Positions 29,539-37,814 of a DNA stretch of 40,875 nucleotides are shown here, in pieces. The DNA is taken from positions 1 to 40,875 of the forward strand of contig CANRIN010000012.1 of the NCBI GenBank assembly GCA_947630675.1, given 5' to 3'. The translations under genes were made by a program, and so were the position numbers. Each line of letters starts with the position of its first letter. The stretch's first letter is position 1. The notes under the pieces were generated by a model that worked only from the letters and a program-made list of their open reading frames with translations, was not told the DNA's origin and searched no databases. Source of the stretch: an uncultured Clostridia bacterium (GTDB lineage Bacteria > Bacillota > Clostridia > Oscillospirales > JAAYOS01).

Positions 29539-30639
29539 TTGAAATTCACTTGTGAAAAGGCTCTGCTCGCCGCGGCGGTGAACGCCGCGAGCCGCACGGT
29601 CACATCCCGGACCTCCATGCCGGCGCTCGAGGGAGTGCTGTGCGAGGTGTCGACGACTACCGTTACTCTCACCGGCTTCAACCTGGCCACCGGCATCCGC
29701 GCCATCATCGACGTTGAGAACGCCGAACCCGGCGCGGTAGTAATAAACGCACGTCTGCTCGGCGACATCGTCCGCAAGAGCTCGGACGACTACATCACCG
29801 TCGAGGCGGACGAGCGCCTCACCGTCACGATAAAGAGCGCGATGAGCGAGTTCAAGCTGATGGGTCTCGCCGCAACCGACTTCCCGGCGCTGCCCGAGAC
29901 AGAAAACGACCTCACGGTCGAGCTCAGTCAAAACCTGCTCAAGAGCATGATAAGCATGACCATCTTCGCCGTCAGCGACAACGAGAACAAGCTCATCCAC
30001 ACCGGCGAGCTCTTCGACTATCACGACGGGTGCCTGAGCGTCGTCGCGGTGGACGGTTACCGTCTCGCCGTGCGCCGCGAGGAGGTCGCCTCCACCGCGG
30101 ACAGGTTCAAGTTTGTCGTGCCCGGCGCGGCGCTCCGCGAGTGCGAGCGTCTCTGCGCCGACACCGACGACCCGATAACGATAAGCCTCGGTTCGCGCCA
30201 CATCACCTTTGACATGGGCAACCGCGTGCTGATAAGCCGCCTCATCGAGGGTGAGTTCCTCAACTACGAGGCCGCCATACCGCGCGAGTCGAAGTACAAG
30301 CTCGCGGCATCCACCGAGGAGCTGCGCGACTCGGTCGAGCGCGTGTCGCTCATTATCAGCGAGCGCCTGAAGAACCCGATACGCTGCCTGTTCTCCGACG
30401 GGCGTCTGAAAATATGGTGCCAGACCGCGCTTGGCCGCGCGAACGACGAGATAGCGGTCGAGGGCTCGGGCGGCGAGACCGAGATCGGCTTCAACAACCG
30501 CTTCCTTCAGGACGCGCTCCGCGCCGTTCCGGACGAGAAGGTGCGCATCGAGCTGTCAAGCGGACTCAGCCCGTGTGTGTTCTCCCCGCTTGAGGGGGAC
30601 AGCTATACCTTCATGGTGCTGCCGGTCAGACTGAAGTAA
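29539..30639 (+). CDS. dnaN: DNA polymerase III subunit beta (sliding clamp)
   Basis: A 366-residue clamp that encircles DNA and tethers polymerase III and other partners. The sequence starts MKFTCEKALLAAAVNAASRTV, has three similar clamp domains of about 120 residues, and ends YTFMVLPVRLK, the usual C-terminal M-x-P-x-R pattern. The start is a TTG at 29539 with GAAAGGGG about 9 bases upstream; no ATG gives a complete N-terminus. It leads dnaN-recF-remB, followed by gyrB-gyrA. In many relatives dnaA lies directly upstream, but here rsmI does. The recF gene begins one base after its stop. Confidence 0.97.
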   Translation: MKFTCEKALLAAAVNAASRTVTSRTSMPALEGVLCEVSTTTVTLTGFNLATGIRAIIDVENAEPGAVVINARLLGDIVRKSSDDYITVEADERLTVTIKSAMSEFKLMGLAATDFPALPETENDLTVELSQNLLKSMISMTIFAVSDNENKLIHTGELFDYHDGCLSVVAVDGYRLAVRREEVASTADRFKFVVPGAALRECERLCADTDDPITISLGSRHITFDMGNRVLISRLIEGEFLNYEAAIPRESKYKLAASTEELRDSVERVSLIISERLKNPIRCLFSDGRLKIWCQTALGRANDEIAVEGSGGETEIGFNNRFLQDALRAVPDEKVRIELSSGLSPCVFSPLEGDSYTFMVLPVRLK

Positions 30640-30640
30640 C

Positions 30641-31744
30641 GTGTTTGTGTCCTGCGTGCGCCTTGTCGACTGGCGCAACTATCACGAAGAATACTTTGAG
30701 CTCTCGCCTGCGCGTAACGTGATATGCGGCGAGAACGCTCAGGGAAAGACGAATTTTCTCGAGGCGATATGCTACCTCGCCTCGGGACGTTCTTTCCGCG
30801 CCGGACGGGAGGCGGAGCTGATACGCGAGGGAGCGCCGCGCGCGGCGGCCTCCGCCGACGTCGTTCTCTCCGACCGCGAGCTTCACCTCCGCGCGGAGCT
30901 TGTGCGCGGCGCGGGACGGAGGCTCTACGCAAACGGCGTCCGTGAGAGACGCGTGGGCGACTTTGTGGGGCGGCTTCGTGCCGTCCTTTTTGCGCCGGGC
31001 GACCTCTCGCTCGTGAACGGCGCGCCGGGCGAGCGCCGCCGGTTTCTCGACACGGCGCTCTCTCAGATGCGCCCGCGATACGCCGAGGCGCTTGCGCAGT
31101 ACACGCGCCTGCACGAGCACCGCACCCGCATACTCCGCGACTGGCGCGACGCGCCGTCGCTTCTCGACGCGCTCGACGCGTACAGTGAGCGCGCGTCGAA
31201 GGTCGGCGCGGCGCTGATAGGCTACCGCGCGCGGCTCGTGCGCGGTCTTTCCGCACACGCGGCGCGGCTGCACGGCGAGATCTCCGGCGGCCGCGAGACG
31301 CTTGCGATACGCTACCGCACCGACTCCGCCGTAACCGACCCGTTCGCGCCGGAGAGTGCGATAGCGGCGGAGCTCTCCGCACACTTCGAGGAGCGGCGCG
31401 AGGCAGAGCTTGCAAGCGGCATGGCGCTCGTCGGGCCTCATCGCGACGAGCTGGAGATCAACATCAACGGACGCGCGGCGCGCGCCTATGCCTCGCAGGG
31501 TCAGACCCGCACGGCGGCGCTCGCGCTGAAGCTTGCGGAGCGCGAGCTTTTCGCGGAGGACTCGGGCGAGCTGCCGGTCCTTCTGCTTGACGACGTTCTC
31601 AGCGAGCTCGACCCCTCGCGGCGCGAGTGGGTGCTCGGGCGCGTCGGGGACGGACAGGTCATAATAACGCTGTGCGACGCGTCCGATCTCGACACGGCGC
31701 CGGCAAAGGTCTTCCGCGTCGCGGACGGGAGGCTCGCAGACTGA
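30641..31744 (+). CDS. recF: DNA replication and repair protein RecF
   Basis: A 367-residue SMC-like ATPase that helps load RecA at gaps. The N-terminal LVDWRNYHEEYFEL leads to Walker A GENAQGKTNFLEAI (about residues 30-43). The ABC signature ASQGQTRTAALALKLAE and Walker B LLLDDVLSELD lie near the C-terminus. The start is a GTG one base after the dnaN stop, so translation is probably coupled. In many Firmicutes an S4-domain gene (yaaA) separates dnaN and recF; it is missing here. The remB gene follows 22 bases later. Confidence 0.96.
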   Translation: MFVSCVRLVDWRNYHEEYFELSPARNVICGENAQGKTNFLEAICYLASGRSFRAGREAELIREGAPRAAASADVVLSDRELHLRAELVRGAGRRLYANGVRERRVGDFVGRLRAVLFAPGDLSLVNGAPGERRRFLDTALSQMRPRYAEALAQYTRLHEHRTRILRDWRDAPSLLDALDAYSERASKVGAALIGYRARLVRGLSAHAARLHGEISGGRETLAIRYRTDSAVTDPFAPESAIAAELSAHFEERREAELASGMALVGPHRDELEININGRAARAYASQGQTRTAALALKLAERELFAEDSGELPVLLLDDVLSELDPSRREWVLGRVGDGQVIITLCDASDLDTAPAKVFRVADGRLAD

Positions 31745-31766
31745 ACATCGGAACAGGAGAAAAGAG

Positions 31767-32039
31767 ATGTACCTTCACTTGGGAAAAAACGTGATAGTTC
31801 CGTTCGATACCGTCGTGGGCGTGTTCGACCTCGACAGCGCGAGCGCATCTCCGCGCACGCGGCAGTATCTAGAACGCGCCGAGCGGGAGGGTCGGCTCAT
31901 CTCGGTGGCGGACGATCTCCCGCGCTCGTTCGTCGTCTGCCGCGAGGGCGGACGGGATGCCGTCTACCTCTCGCAGATATCCGCACGGACGCTTGAGAAA
32001 CGTGCCGGGGTTTTTCCGGGTTCGGACCCGGAATGGTAA
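31767..32039 (+). CDS. remB: Extracellular matrix regulator RemB-like (DUF370)
   Basis: A 90-residue DUF370 protein beginning MYLHLGKNVIVPFDTVVGVFDL, matching RemB (YaaB) by both sequence and its conserved place between recF and gyrB. RemA/RemB proteins influence matrix and osmoprotection genes in Bacillus; the RemB role is less clear than that of RemA. AGGAG lies 8 bases before the ATG. A terminator follows, so it closes the dnaN operon. Confidence 0.9.
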   Translation: MYLHLGKNVIVPFDTVVGVFDLDSASASPRTRQYLERAEREGRLISVADDLPRSFVVCREGGRDAVYLSQISARTLEKRAGVFPGSDPEW

Positions 32040-32098
32040 ATTTCCCCGTTTTGACGAAGCGCGGCCTTACCCGTACAAATCGAATGTGCAAACTGCCG

Positions 32099-32123
32099 AA
32101 ACCCGCTCAGCGAGCGGGTTTTT
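32099..32123 (+). terminator. Terminator after remB
   Basis: AAACCCGCTC-AGC-GAGCGGGTTT followed by TT. Confidence 0.88.
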
Positions 32124-32136
32124 GCTTTATTTTCGC

Positions 32137-32165
32137 TTGCGGAAAACGTTCTCAAGTGCTATAAT
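32137..32165 (+). promoter_or_regulatory. gyrB promoter
   Basis: TTGCGG (32137-32142), a 17-bp spacer and TATAAT (32160-32165). The leader has a small GGGGCG/CGCCCC hairpin near 32193-32209. Confidence 0.78.
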
Positions 32166-32234
32166 ATAATAAGGTATAGGGCAGAATCAAGAGGGGCGAA
32201 ACGCGCCCCGCAGAAGACTAAGCAGGAGGTTAGT

Positions 32235-34193
32235 ATGGCCTTTTCGGAAGAAAACCTTAACAAGCCGCAGACCGGAGAGCGCTATGACGCGAGCAACATT
32301 CAGGTCCTCGAGGGGCTTGAGGCGGTACGCAAGCGCCCCGGCATGTACATCGGCTCGACGAGCGCTGCGGGGCTTCACCACCTCGTATACGAGATAGTTG
32401 ACAACGCTATAGACGAGGCGCTCGCGGGTTACTGCGACCACATCGAGGTCGAGATACTTGAGGGCGACATCATCCGCGTCACCGACAACGGACGCGGCAT
32501 ACCGATAGACATTCAGCAGCAGACCGGGCGTCCCGCGCTAGAAGTCGTGTACACCGTCCTGCACGCCGGCGGAAAGTTCGGCGGCGGCGGATACAAGGTG
32601 TCCGGCGGACTGCACGGCGTCGGCGCGAGCGTCGTCAATGCCCTCAGCGAATGGCTCGAGGTCGAGGTGCGCAGAGACGGCAAGTGCGTCATAATGGGCT
32701 TCCGGCGCGGCGAGATATCCAAGCCTTTCACCGTGCTCGGGCCCACCGACACGAGCGGCTCTGTCGTCACCTTCAAACCTGACCCGGAGATATTCCAGGA
32801 GACGACCGAGTTCTCCTACGACACTCTGCTCACCCGTATGCGCGAGCAGGCTTTCCTCAACGCCGGCCTGCGTATAACCCTCACCGACAGCCGTCCGGGC
32901 TCCGAGACCTTCCGCAAAAGCGAGTCGATGTGCTACGAGGGCGGCGTTTCGAGCTTTGTCGAATACCTCAACCGCTCGAAGACCCCGCTGCACGCGGCGC
33001 CGATATACGTCTCCGGCGAGACGGACGCCGGTTACACCGAGATATCCCTTCAGTATAACGACGGATACAACGAGATGCTGCTCTCGTTTGCAAACAACAT
33101 CCACACGCCCGAGGGCGGAACGCACGAGACCGGCTTCAAAACCGCCCTCACGCGCGTCCTGAACGCCTACGGGCGCAAGTACAAGATACTCAAGGACGAC
33201 GACAAGCTGTCCGGCGAGGACACGCGCGAGGGGCTCTGCGCCGTCGTGAGCGTCAAGCTCGAGGACCCGCAGTTCGAGGGACAGACGAAGTCGAAGCTCG
33301 GCAACAGCGAGATAAAGAACCTCGTCGACAGCGTGTTCTCCGCGAAGCTCGAGACCTTCCTAGAGGAGAACCCCGCCGTCGCGCGGGCGATACTTGAGAA
33401 GGCGGTGAACGCTTCCCGCGCGCGTGAGGCTGCGCGCAAGGCGCGCGAGTCGATACGCCGCAAGACCGTCCTCGGCGGCGCGGCGATGCCGGACAAGCTC
33501 CAGGACTGCAACATCAACGACCCGGAGCTCACTGAGCTGTATATAGTCGAGGGCGACTCCGCAGGCGGCTCCGCCGTGCAGGGCCGCGACAGCGCGTTCC
33601 AGGCGATACTCTCTCTCTGGGGCAAGATGCTCAACGTCGAGCGCGCCCGCGCGGACAAGGTCTACGGCAACGACAAGCTCCAGCCGGTCATAGCGGCTCT
33701 CGGCGCGGGAGTGGGCGAGGAATTCGACCTCAACCGCCTCCGCTACCACAAGATAATCATAATGGCGGATGCCGATGTCGACGGCGCGCATATCCGCACG
33801 CTGCTGCTCACCTTCTTCTTCCGCTTTATGCGCCCGCTCATCGAGCACGGCTATGTCTACGCCGCCGTGCCCCCGCTCTTCAAGCTGACGCGCGGCAAGG
33901 TCACCCGCGTCGCGTACAGCGAGGCGGAGCGGGACATCGTCTCCGCCGAGCTGCGCGGCGACAATCCGAACGCCAAGGTGGACATCAGCCGCTTCAAGGG
34001 TCTCGGCGAGATGGACCCGGAGGAGCTGTGGGAGACGACGATGGACCCAGCAAAGCGCACCCTCAAGCGGATAGAGCTTGACGACGCGATACGCGCCGAC
34101 GAGGTCTTTACCGTCCTCATGGGCGAGAAGGTCGAGCCGCGCAAGGAGTTCATCGAGCGGAACGCCCGCTACGCCGTCAACCTCGACTACTGA
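32235..34193 (+). CDS. gyrB: DNA gyrase subunit B
   Basis: A 652-residue ATPase subunit of gyrase, which introduces negative supercoils. The GHKL ATP site is evident in [22 protein letters not shown] and [15 protein letters not shown]. The transducer region follows, then the TOPRIM motifs [13 protein letters not shown] and [11 protein letters not shown], and the C-terminal [17 protein letters not shown] segment. The length is that of Gram-positive GyrB, without the extra domain of Proteobacteria. GGAGG lies 7 bases before the ATG. The gyrA gene follows 47 bases downstream, forming a gyrBA operon with its own promoter. Confidence 0.98.
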   Translation: MAFSEENLNKPQTGERYDASNIQVLEGLEAVRKRPGMYIGSTSAAGLHHLVYEIVDNAIDEALAGYCDHIEVEILEGDIIRVTDNGRGIPIDIQQQTGRPALEVVYTVLHAGGKFGGGGYKVSGGLHGVGASVVNALSEWLEVEVRRDGKCVIMGFRRGEISKPFTVLGPTDTSGSVVTFKPDPEIFQETTEFSYDTLLTRMREQAFLNAGLRITLTDSRPGSETFRKSESMCYEGGVSSFVEYLNRSKTPLHAAPIYVSGETDAGYTEISLQYNDGYNEMLLSFANNIHTPEGGTHETGFKTALTRVLNAYGRKYKILKDDDKLSGEDTREGLCAVVSVKLEDPQFEGQTKSKLGNSEIKNLVDSVFSAKLETFLEENPAVARAILEKAVNASRAREAARKARESIRRKTVLGGAAMPDKLQDCNINDPELTELYIVEGDSAGGSAVQGRDSAFQAILSLWGKMLNVERARADKVYGNDKLQPVIAALGAGVGEEFDLNRLRYHKIIIMADADVDGAHIRTLLLTFFFRFMRPLIEHGYVYAAVPPLFKLTRGKVTRVAYSEAERDIVSAELRGDNPNAKVDISRFKGLGEMDPEELWETTMDPAKRTLKRIELDDAIRADEVFTVLMGEKVEPRKEFIERNARYAVNLDY

Positions 34194-34240
34194 GTGTGGC
34201 GGCACCATGAAGATCAAGTTTTTGAATGGAGGGAACGCTC

Positions 34241-36826
34241 ATGGCTAAGAAAAAGCTCGACCGCGACCCCGAAGAATACCGCTTTCCCGAACAGAAGATA
34301 GTCTCCACCCCGCTCGTCCCCGAGATGGAGCAGAGCTACATCGAATACGCGATGAGCGTCATCGTCGGCCGAGCCTTGCCGGACGTGCGCGACGGTCTCA
34401 AGCCGGTCCACCGCCGCATCCTCTACGCCATGTACGAGGACGGACTTACCCGCGACAAGCCGTTCCGCAAGTGCGCGACCGCCGTCGGCGACGTGCTCGG
34501 ACGCTATCATCCGCACGGCGACGCGTCGGTCTACGATGCGCTCGTGCGTCTCGCGCAGACCTTCTCGATGCGCTATCCGCTCGTCGAGGGTCACGGAAAC
34601 TTCGGCTCGGTGGACGGCGACCCGCCCGCCGCGTACCGTTACACCGAGGCGCGCATGGCGCGCATGGCCGACGAGATGCTCCGCGACATCGACAAGGACA
34701 CGGTCGACTGGGACCCGAACTTCGACGAGACGCGGAAGGAGCCGCGCGTGCTCCCGAGCCGCTTCCCGAACCTGCTCGTCAACGGTTCTAGCGGCATCGC
34801 TGTCGGCATGGCGACAAACATTCCGCCGCACAACCTCACCGAGGTCATAAACGCGACGATATGTGTTCTCAAAAATCCCCACGCCACCCTCGAGGACCTG
34901 ATGGAGCACATCAAGGGGCCGGACTTCCCGACGCGCGGTATAATCATGGGCCGCAGCGGTATCCGCTCCGCATACGCCACCGGGCGCGGTAGGATAATCA
35001 TGCGCGCCCGCACAGAGTTTGAGACCTTCGGCAACGACCGCACCCGCATCATCGTCACCGAGATACCCTATCAGGTGAACAAGCGGATGCTGATAAAGAC
35101 GATGGCGGACCAAGTCGAGGATAAGCGTCTCGAGGGCATCAGCGCCATACGCGACGAGACCGACCGCGAGGGCATGCGCATAGTCATCGAGCTGAAGCGG
35201 GACGCGAACCCGCAGATAGTCCTCAACCACCTCTTTGCGCAGACGCAGATGCAGTCCACGTTTGCCGTGAACATGCTCGCGCTCGTCGAGAACCAGACCC
35301 AGCCGAGGATACTGTCGCTGAGACACATCCTCGACGAATATATCGCGTTTCAGGAGGACCTCATCACCCGCCGCACGCGCTACGACCTCCAGAAGGCTCT
35401 CGAGCGCGCGCATCTCCTCGAAGGACTGCTCATAGCGCAGGACAATATCGACGAGGTCATACGGATAATCCGCTCGAGCTACGACAACGCGCGCGAGAAC
35501 CTCATGGCACGCTTCGGTCTCTCCGAGGTACAGGCGCAGGCCATACTCGAAATGCAGCTCCGCAGGCTCCAGGGGCTCGAGAAGGAAAAGCTCGAGACCG
35601 AGTACAAGGAGCTCGAGGAGAAGATAGCCTACTACCGCCGTCTGCTCGCGGACGAGGAGATGCTGCGCGGCGTGCTCATAGACGAGCTCACCGCCATCCG
35701 CGACAAGTACGGCGACGAGCGCCTCACCGAGATACAGGAGATCGAGGACGAGATAGACGACGAGGACCTTATCGCCGAGGAGGACTGCGTCTTCACCCTC
35801 ACGCACTTCGGCTACATCAAGCGCCAGACGCCGGACGCGTACCGCACGCAGAGGCGCGGCGGGCGCGGCGTCAGCGCCATGACGACGCGCGAGGAGGACT
35901 TCGCCGAGACGATATTCCTCGCCTCCACCCATGACCACATCCTCTTCTTCACGAGCGCGGGGCGCGTCCTCCGCAAGAAGGGCTACAACATCCCGGAGAG
36001 CGGACGCACCGCGCGCGGCATGAATATCGTCAACCTTCTCCCGCTCGAGGAGGGCGAGCGCGTCACGGCGATGATACCGGTGCGCGAGTTCACAGACCAC
36101 GAGTTCCTGTTTATGACGACGCGGAACGGCACGGTCAAGCGGCTCGTCCTCGACGAGCTCGAGACCGCGCGCAAGGCCGGCATCCGCGCCATCACCCTCG
36201 AGGAGGGGGATGAGCTCATTGACGTCCGCAAGACCGACGGCGGGCAGAACATGATAATCGCCACCCGCCACGGCATGGCGATATGCTTTGACGAGCGCGA
36301 CCTGCGCCCGCTCGGGCGCGGCGCGATAGGCGTCCGGGGCATCCGCCTCGGCGACGGGGACTACGTCGTCGGCGCGGCGGTAGCGACGCCCGGCTCAGCG
36401 CTCCTCTGCGTCACCGACAACGGCTACGGCAAGCGCACCCCCGTTGAGGACTACATGCGCTCCTCCGACGGCGAAAAGACCCCGCAGAGGCGCGGCGGCA
36501 AGGGTCTCACGGCCTACCGCCTCACCGAGAAGACCGGTCCGGTGAGCGCCATAGCGGTCGTCTCGGGCGACGAGGACATCATCTCCGTCTCGGATGACGG
36601 CACCCTGATACGTATGCCGGTCGAGGACATCAACGTCTACGGGCGCGTGTCGCAGGGCGTGCGTGTGATGCGCGTCGCGGAGAGCGCGCGCGTGATAGGC
36701 ATAGCGGCGATCGCCCGCGCGGACGACACGGAAGGCGGCGGCAACACGGATGCCGTCGTGGACGGCGTAGACAGCGCGGACGGCGCGACCGACACAGACA
36801 ACAGCGATGACGCGGACGGCGAGTGA
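34241..36826 (+). CDS. gyrA: DNA gyrase subunit A
   Basis: An 861-residue cleavage-religation subunit. Catalytic Tyr134 lies in AAYRYTEARM. The quinolone-resistance region reads HPHGDASVYDAL, with Ala95 at the position of E. coli Ser83 (39 residues before the catalytic Tyr in both). The C-terminal beta-pinwheel contains the GyrA box QRRGGRG (from residue 537) and a second box-like QRRGGKG (from 749). An acidic tail rich in Asp/Gly closes the protein. The ATG at 34241 is chosen because GGAGGG precedes it and MAKKKLDRDPEEY is a natural start; the track start at 34226 overlaps that site. Confidence 0.97.
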   Translation: MAKKKLDRDPEEYRFPEQKIVSTPLVPEMEQSYIEYAMSVIVGRALPDVRDGLKPVHRRILYAMYEDGLTRDKPFRKCATAVGDVLGRYHPHGDASVYDALVRLAQTFSMRYPLVEGHGNFGSVDGDPPAAYRYTEARMARMADEMLRDIDKDTVDWDPNFDETRKEPRVLPSRFPNLLVNGSSGIAVGMATNIPPHNLTEVINATICVLKNPHATLEDLMEHIKGPDFPTRGIIMGRSGIRSAYATGRGRIIMRARTEFETFGNDRTRIIVTEIPYQVNKRMLIKTMADQVEDKRLEGISAIRDETDREGMRIVIELKRDANPQIVLNHLFAQTQMQSTFAVNMLALVENQTQPRILSLRHILDEYIAFQEDLITRRTRYDLQKALERAHLLEGLLIAQDNIDEVIRIIRSSYDNARENLMARFGLSEVQAQAILEMQLRRLQGLEKEKLETEYKELEEKIAYYRRLLADEEMLRGVLIDELTAIRDKYGDERLTEIQEIEDEIDDEDLIAEEDCVFTLTHFGYIKRQTPDAYRTQRRGGRGVSAMTTREEDFAETIFLASTHDHILFFTSAGRVLRKKGYNIPESGRTARGMNIVNLLPLEEGERVTAMIPVREFTDHEFLFMTTRNGTVKRLVLDELETARKAGIRAITLEEGDELIDVRKTDGGQNMIIATRHGMAICFDERDLRPLGRGAIGVRGIRLGDGDYVVGAAVATPGSALLCVTDNGYGKRTPVEDYMRSSDGEKTPQRRGGKGLTAYRLTEKTGPVSAIAVVSGDEDIISVSDDGTLIRMPVEDINVYGRVSQGVRVMRVAESARVIGIAAIARADDTEGGGNTDAVVDGVDSADGATDTDNSDDADGE

Positions 36827-36865
36827 CCGCGCGGGCGCTCACCTCGAAACGCCTCATAAAAATTC

Positions 36866-36904
36866 ACCGGAGCGGCATGAATAATTCATGCCGCTCCGGT
36901 TTTT
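36866..36904. terminator. Bidirectional terminator after gyrA
   Basis: ACCGGAGCGGCATGAAT and its complement form a roughly 17-bp stem followed by TTTTT. It serves gyrA and probably also the convergent gene ending at 36908. Confidence 0.9.
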
Positions 36905-36907
36905 ACG

Positions 36908-37408
36908 TCAGTTTACATATGTTTCGCCGCTGCCGGTCGTTATTATCGAACCGCCCAACTCAGTTATGTCGTTATACGCTTCGTTTTTCAGCAGAGAGGC
37001 AAGCTGCGCACATTCATCATCGCTCCTGATTTGCCGGTGAATGATTTCTTTGTACAGGCCAAATGTTACAGCTCTTAGCAGCTTGCCGGTCTTTACGTCA
37101 TATATATCCTGCAAAACTCCGTCATTATACTCCTTGATATACCCCTTCTTTGAATCGAAAACCGTTAGTCTCGCTTCGCCGTCTGTATCGTAATAGATAA
37201 CTCTCACGACGGCGTTTTCAATCGAATCGCCGATATAGCTATCACGGTATGCCGAGGAGCCGACAGGCGCCTCTTTCCAACCAACTTCAGGGCTTCCTAT
37301 ACTGCGAATGACGTCATTATTGTTCAGAGATATACAGCGTTCAACAACATAACATCCCAACGCGACTGCGAACACCAACACAACAGATAAGATTATCCGT
37401 TTTCGCAT
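36908..37408 (-). CDS. Hypothetical membrane-anchored or lipoprotein, 166 residues
   Basis: I do not recognise this protein. It starts MRKRIILSVVLVFAVALGCYVVERC, a hydrophobic segment that could be a membrane anchor or, with ALGC, a non-canonical lipobox. The rest is a soluble, probably beta-rich domain (AVVRVIYYDTDGEARLTVFD) ending in a helix. AAGGAG lies 9 bases before the ATG. The DNA is visibly less GC-rich than its neighbours, with different codon choice, suggesting more recent acquisition. A 14-codon ORF with a strong ribosome binding site precedes it in the same transcript. Confidence 0.75.
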   Translation of the reverse strand: MRKRIILSVVLVFAVALGCYVVERCISLNNNDVIRSIGSPEVGWKEAPVGSSAYRDSYIGDSIENAVVRVIYYDTDGEARLTVFDSKKGYIKEYNDGVLQDIYDVKTGKLLRAVTFGLYKEIIHRQIRSDDECAQLASLLKNEAYNDITELGGSIITTGSGETYVN

Positions 37409-37432
37409 ATTCGGGCGCTCCTTTGTGAAAGA

Positions 37433-37477
37433 CTAACCGATACAAAGTATAGGTATGATTCTTTTAAACTTAGACAT
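37433..37477 (-). CDS. 14-codon leader ORF upstream of the hypothetical gene
   Basis: AAAGGAG followed 7 bases later by an ATG opens MSKFKRIIPILCIG and a stop, 24 bases before the next gene. It has a better ribosome binding site than many full genes here. It may be a leader peptide, or a membrane-protein gene truncated by an early stop. Confidence 0.45.
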   Translation of the reverse strand: MSKFKRIIPILCIG

Positions 37478-37814
37478 AAATCTTCTCCTTTACAAATAAA
37501 TTTCTGGTTGAAATGGTCAGCGAGTACCATCTTTCGTAGACAACGCCTATTACTATAAGTTCGGAACCGGGGGTCGGACAATCAGTCCGATCCCCATCCG
37601 TCTTGTGCCTAAGCTACAATGGGAGAAGTAATCGGCTGTCTCTTTTTGCCTATCAAAGCTTCGCGACGAACGTAGGCGCTTCGTACCAGCGTCGAATAGC
37701 GCGCTATTTTTGCGACTGCACAAAAAATATAGTTGATAGAATAGCCGCAGTGCGAGATTTCTCCAGCCTTCCCATTGCTGTTTACTTAGCCTTTGTGAGC
37801 TGTAGTGAGGCGTC
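37478..37814. other. AT-richer intergenic stretch between hypothetical gene and GH3 gene
   Basis: No firm gene. A hairpin with a G-T closing pair (GGGGGTCGGAC / GTCCGATCCCC, 37569-37595) has no T run. On the minus strand a weak promoter for the hypothetical gene may be present (TTGTCC, 18 bp, TATAGT). The ORF at 37603 on the plus strand is mostly antisense to the GH3 gene. Confidence 0.45.
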
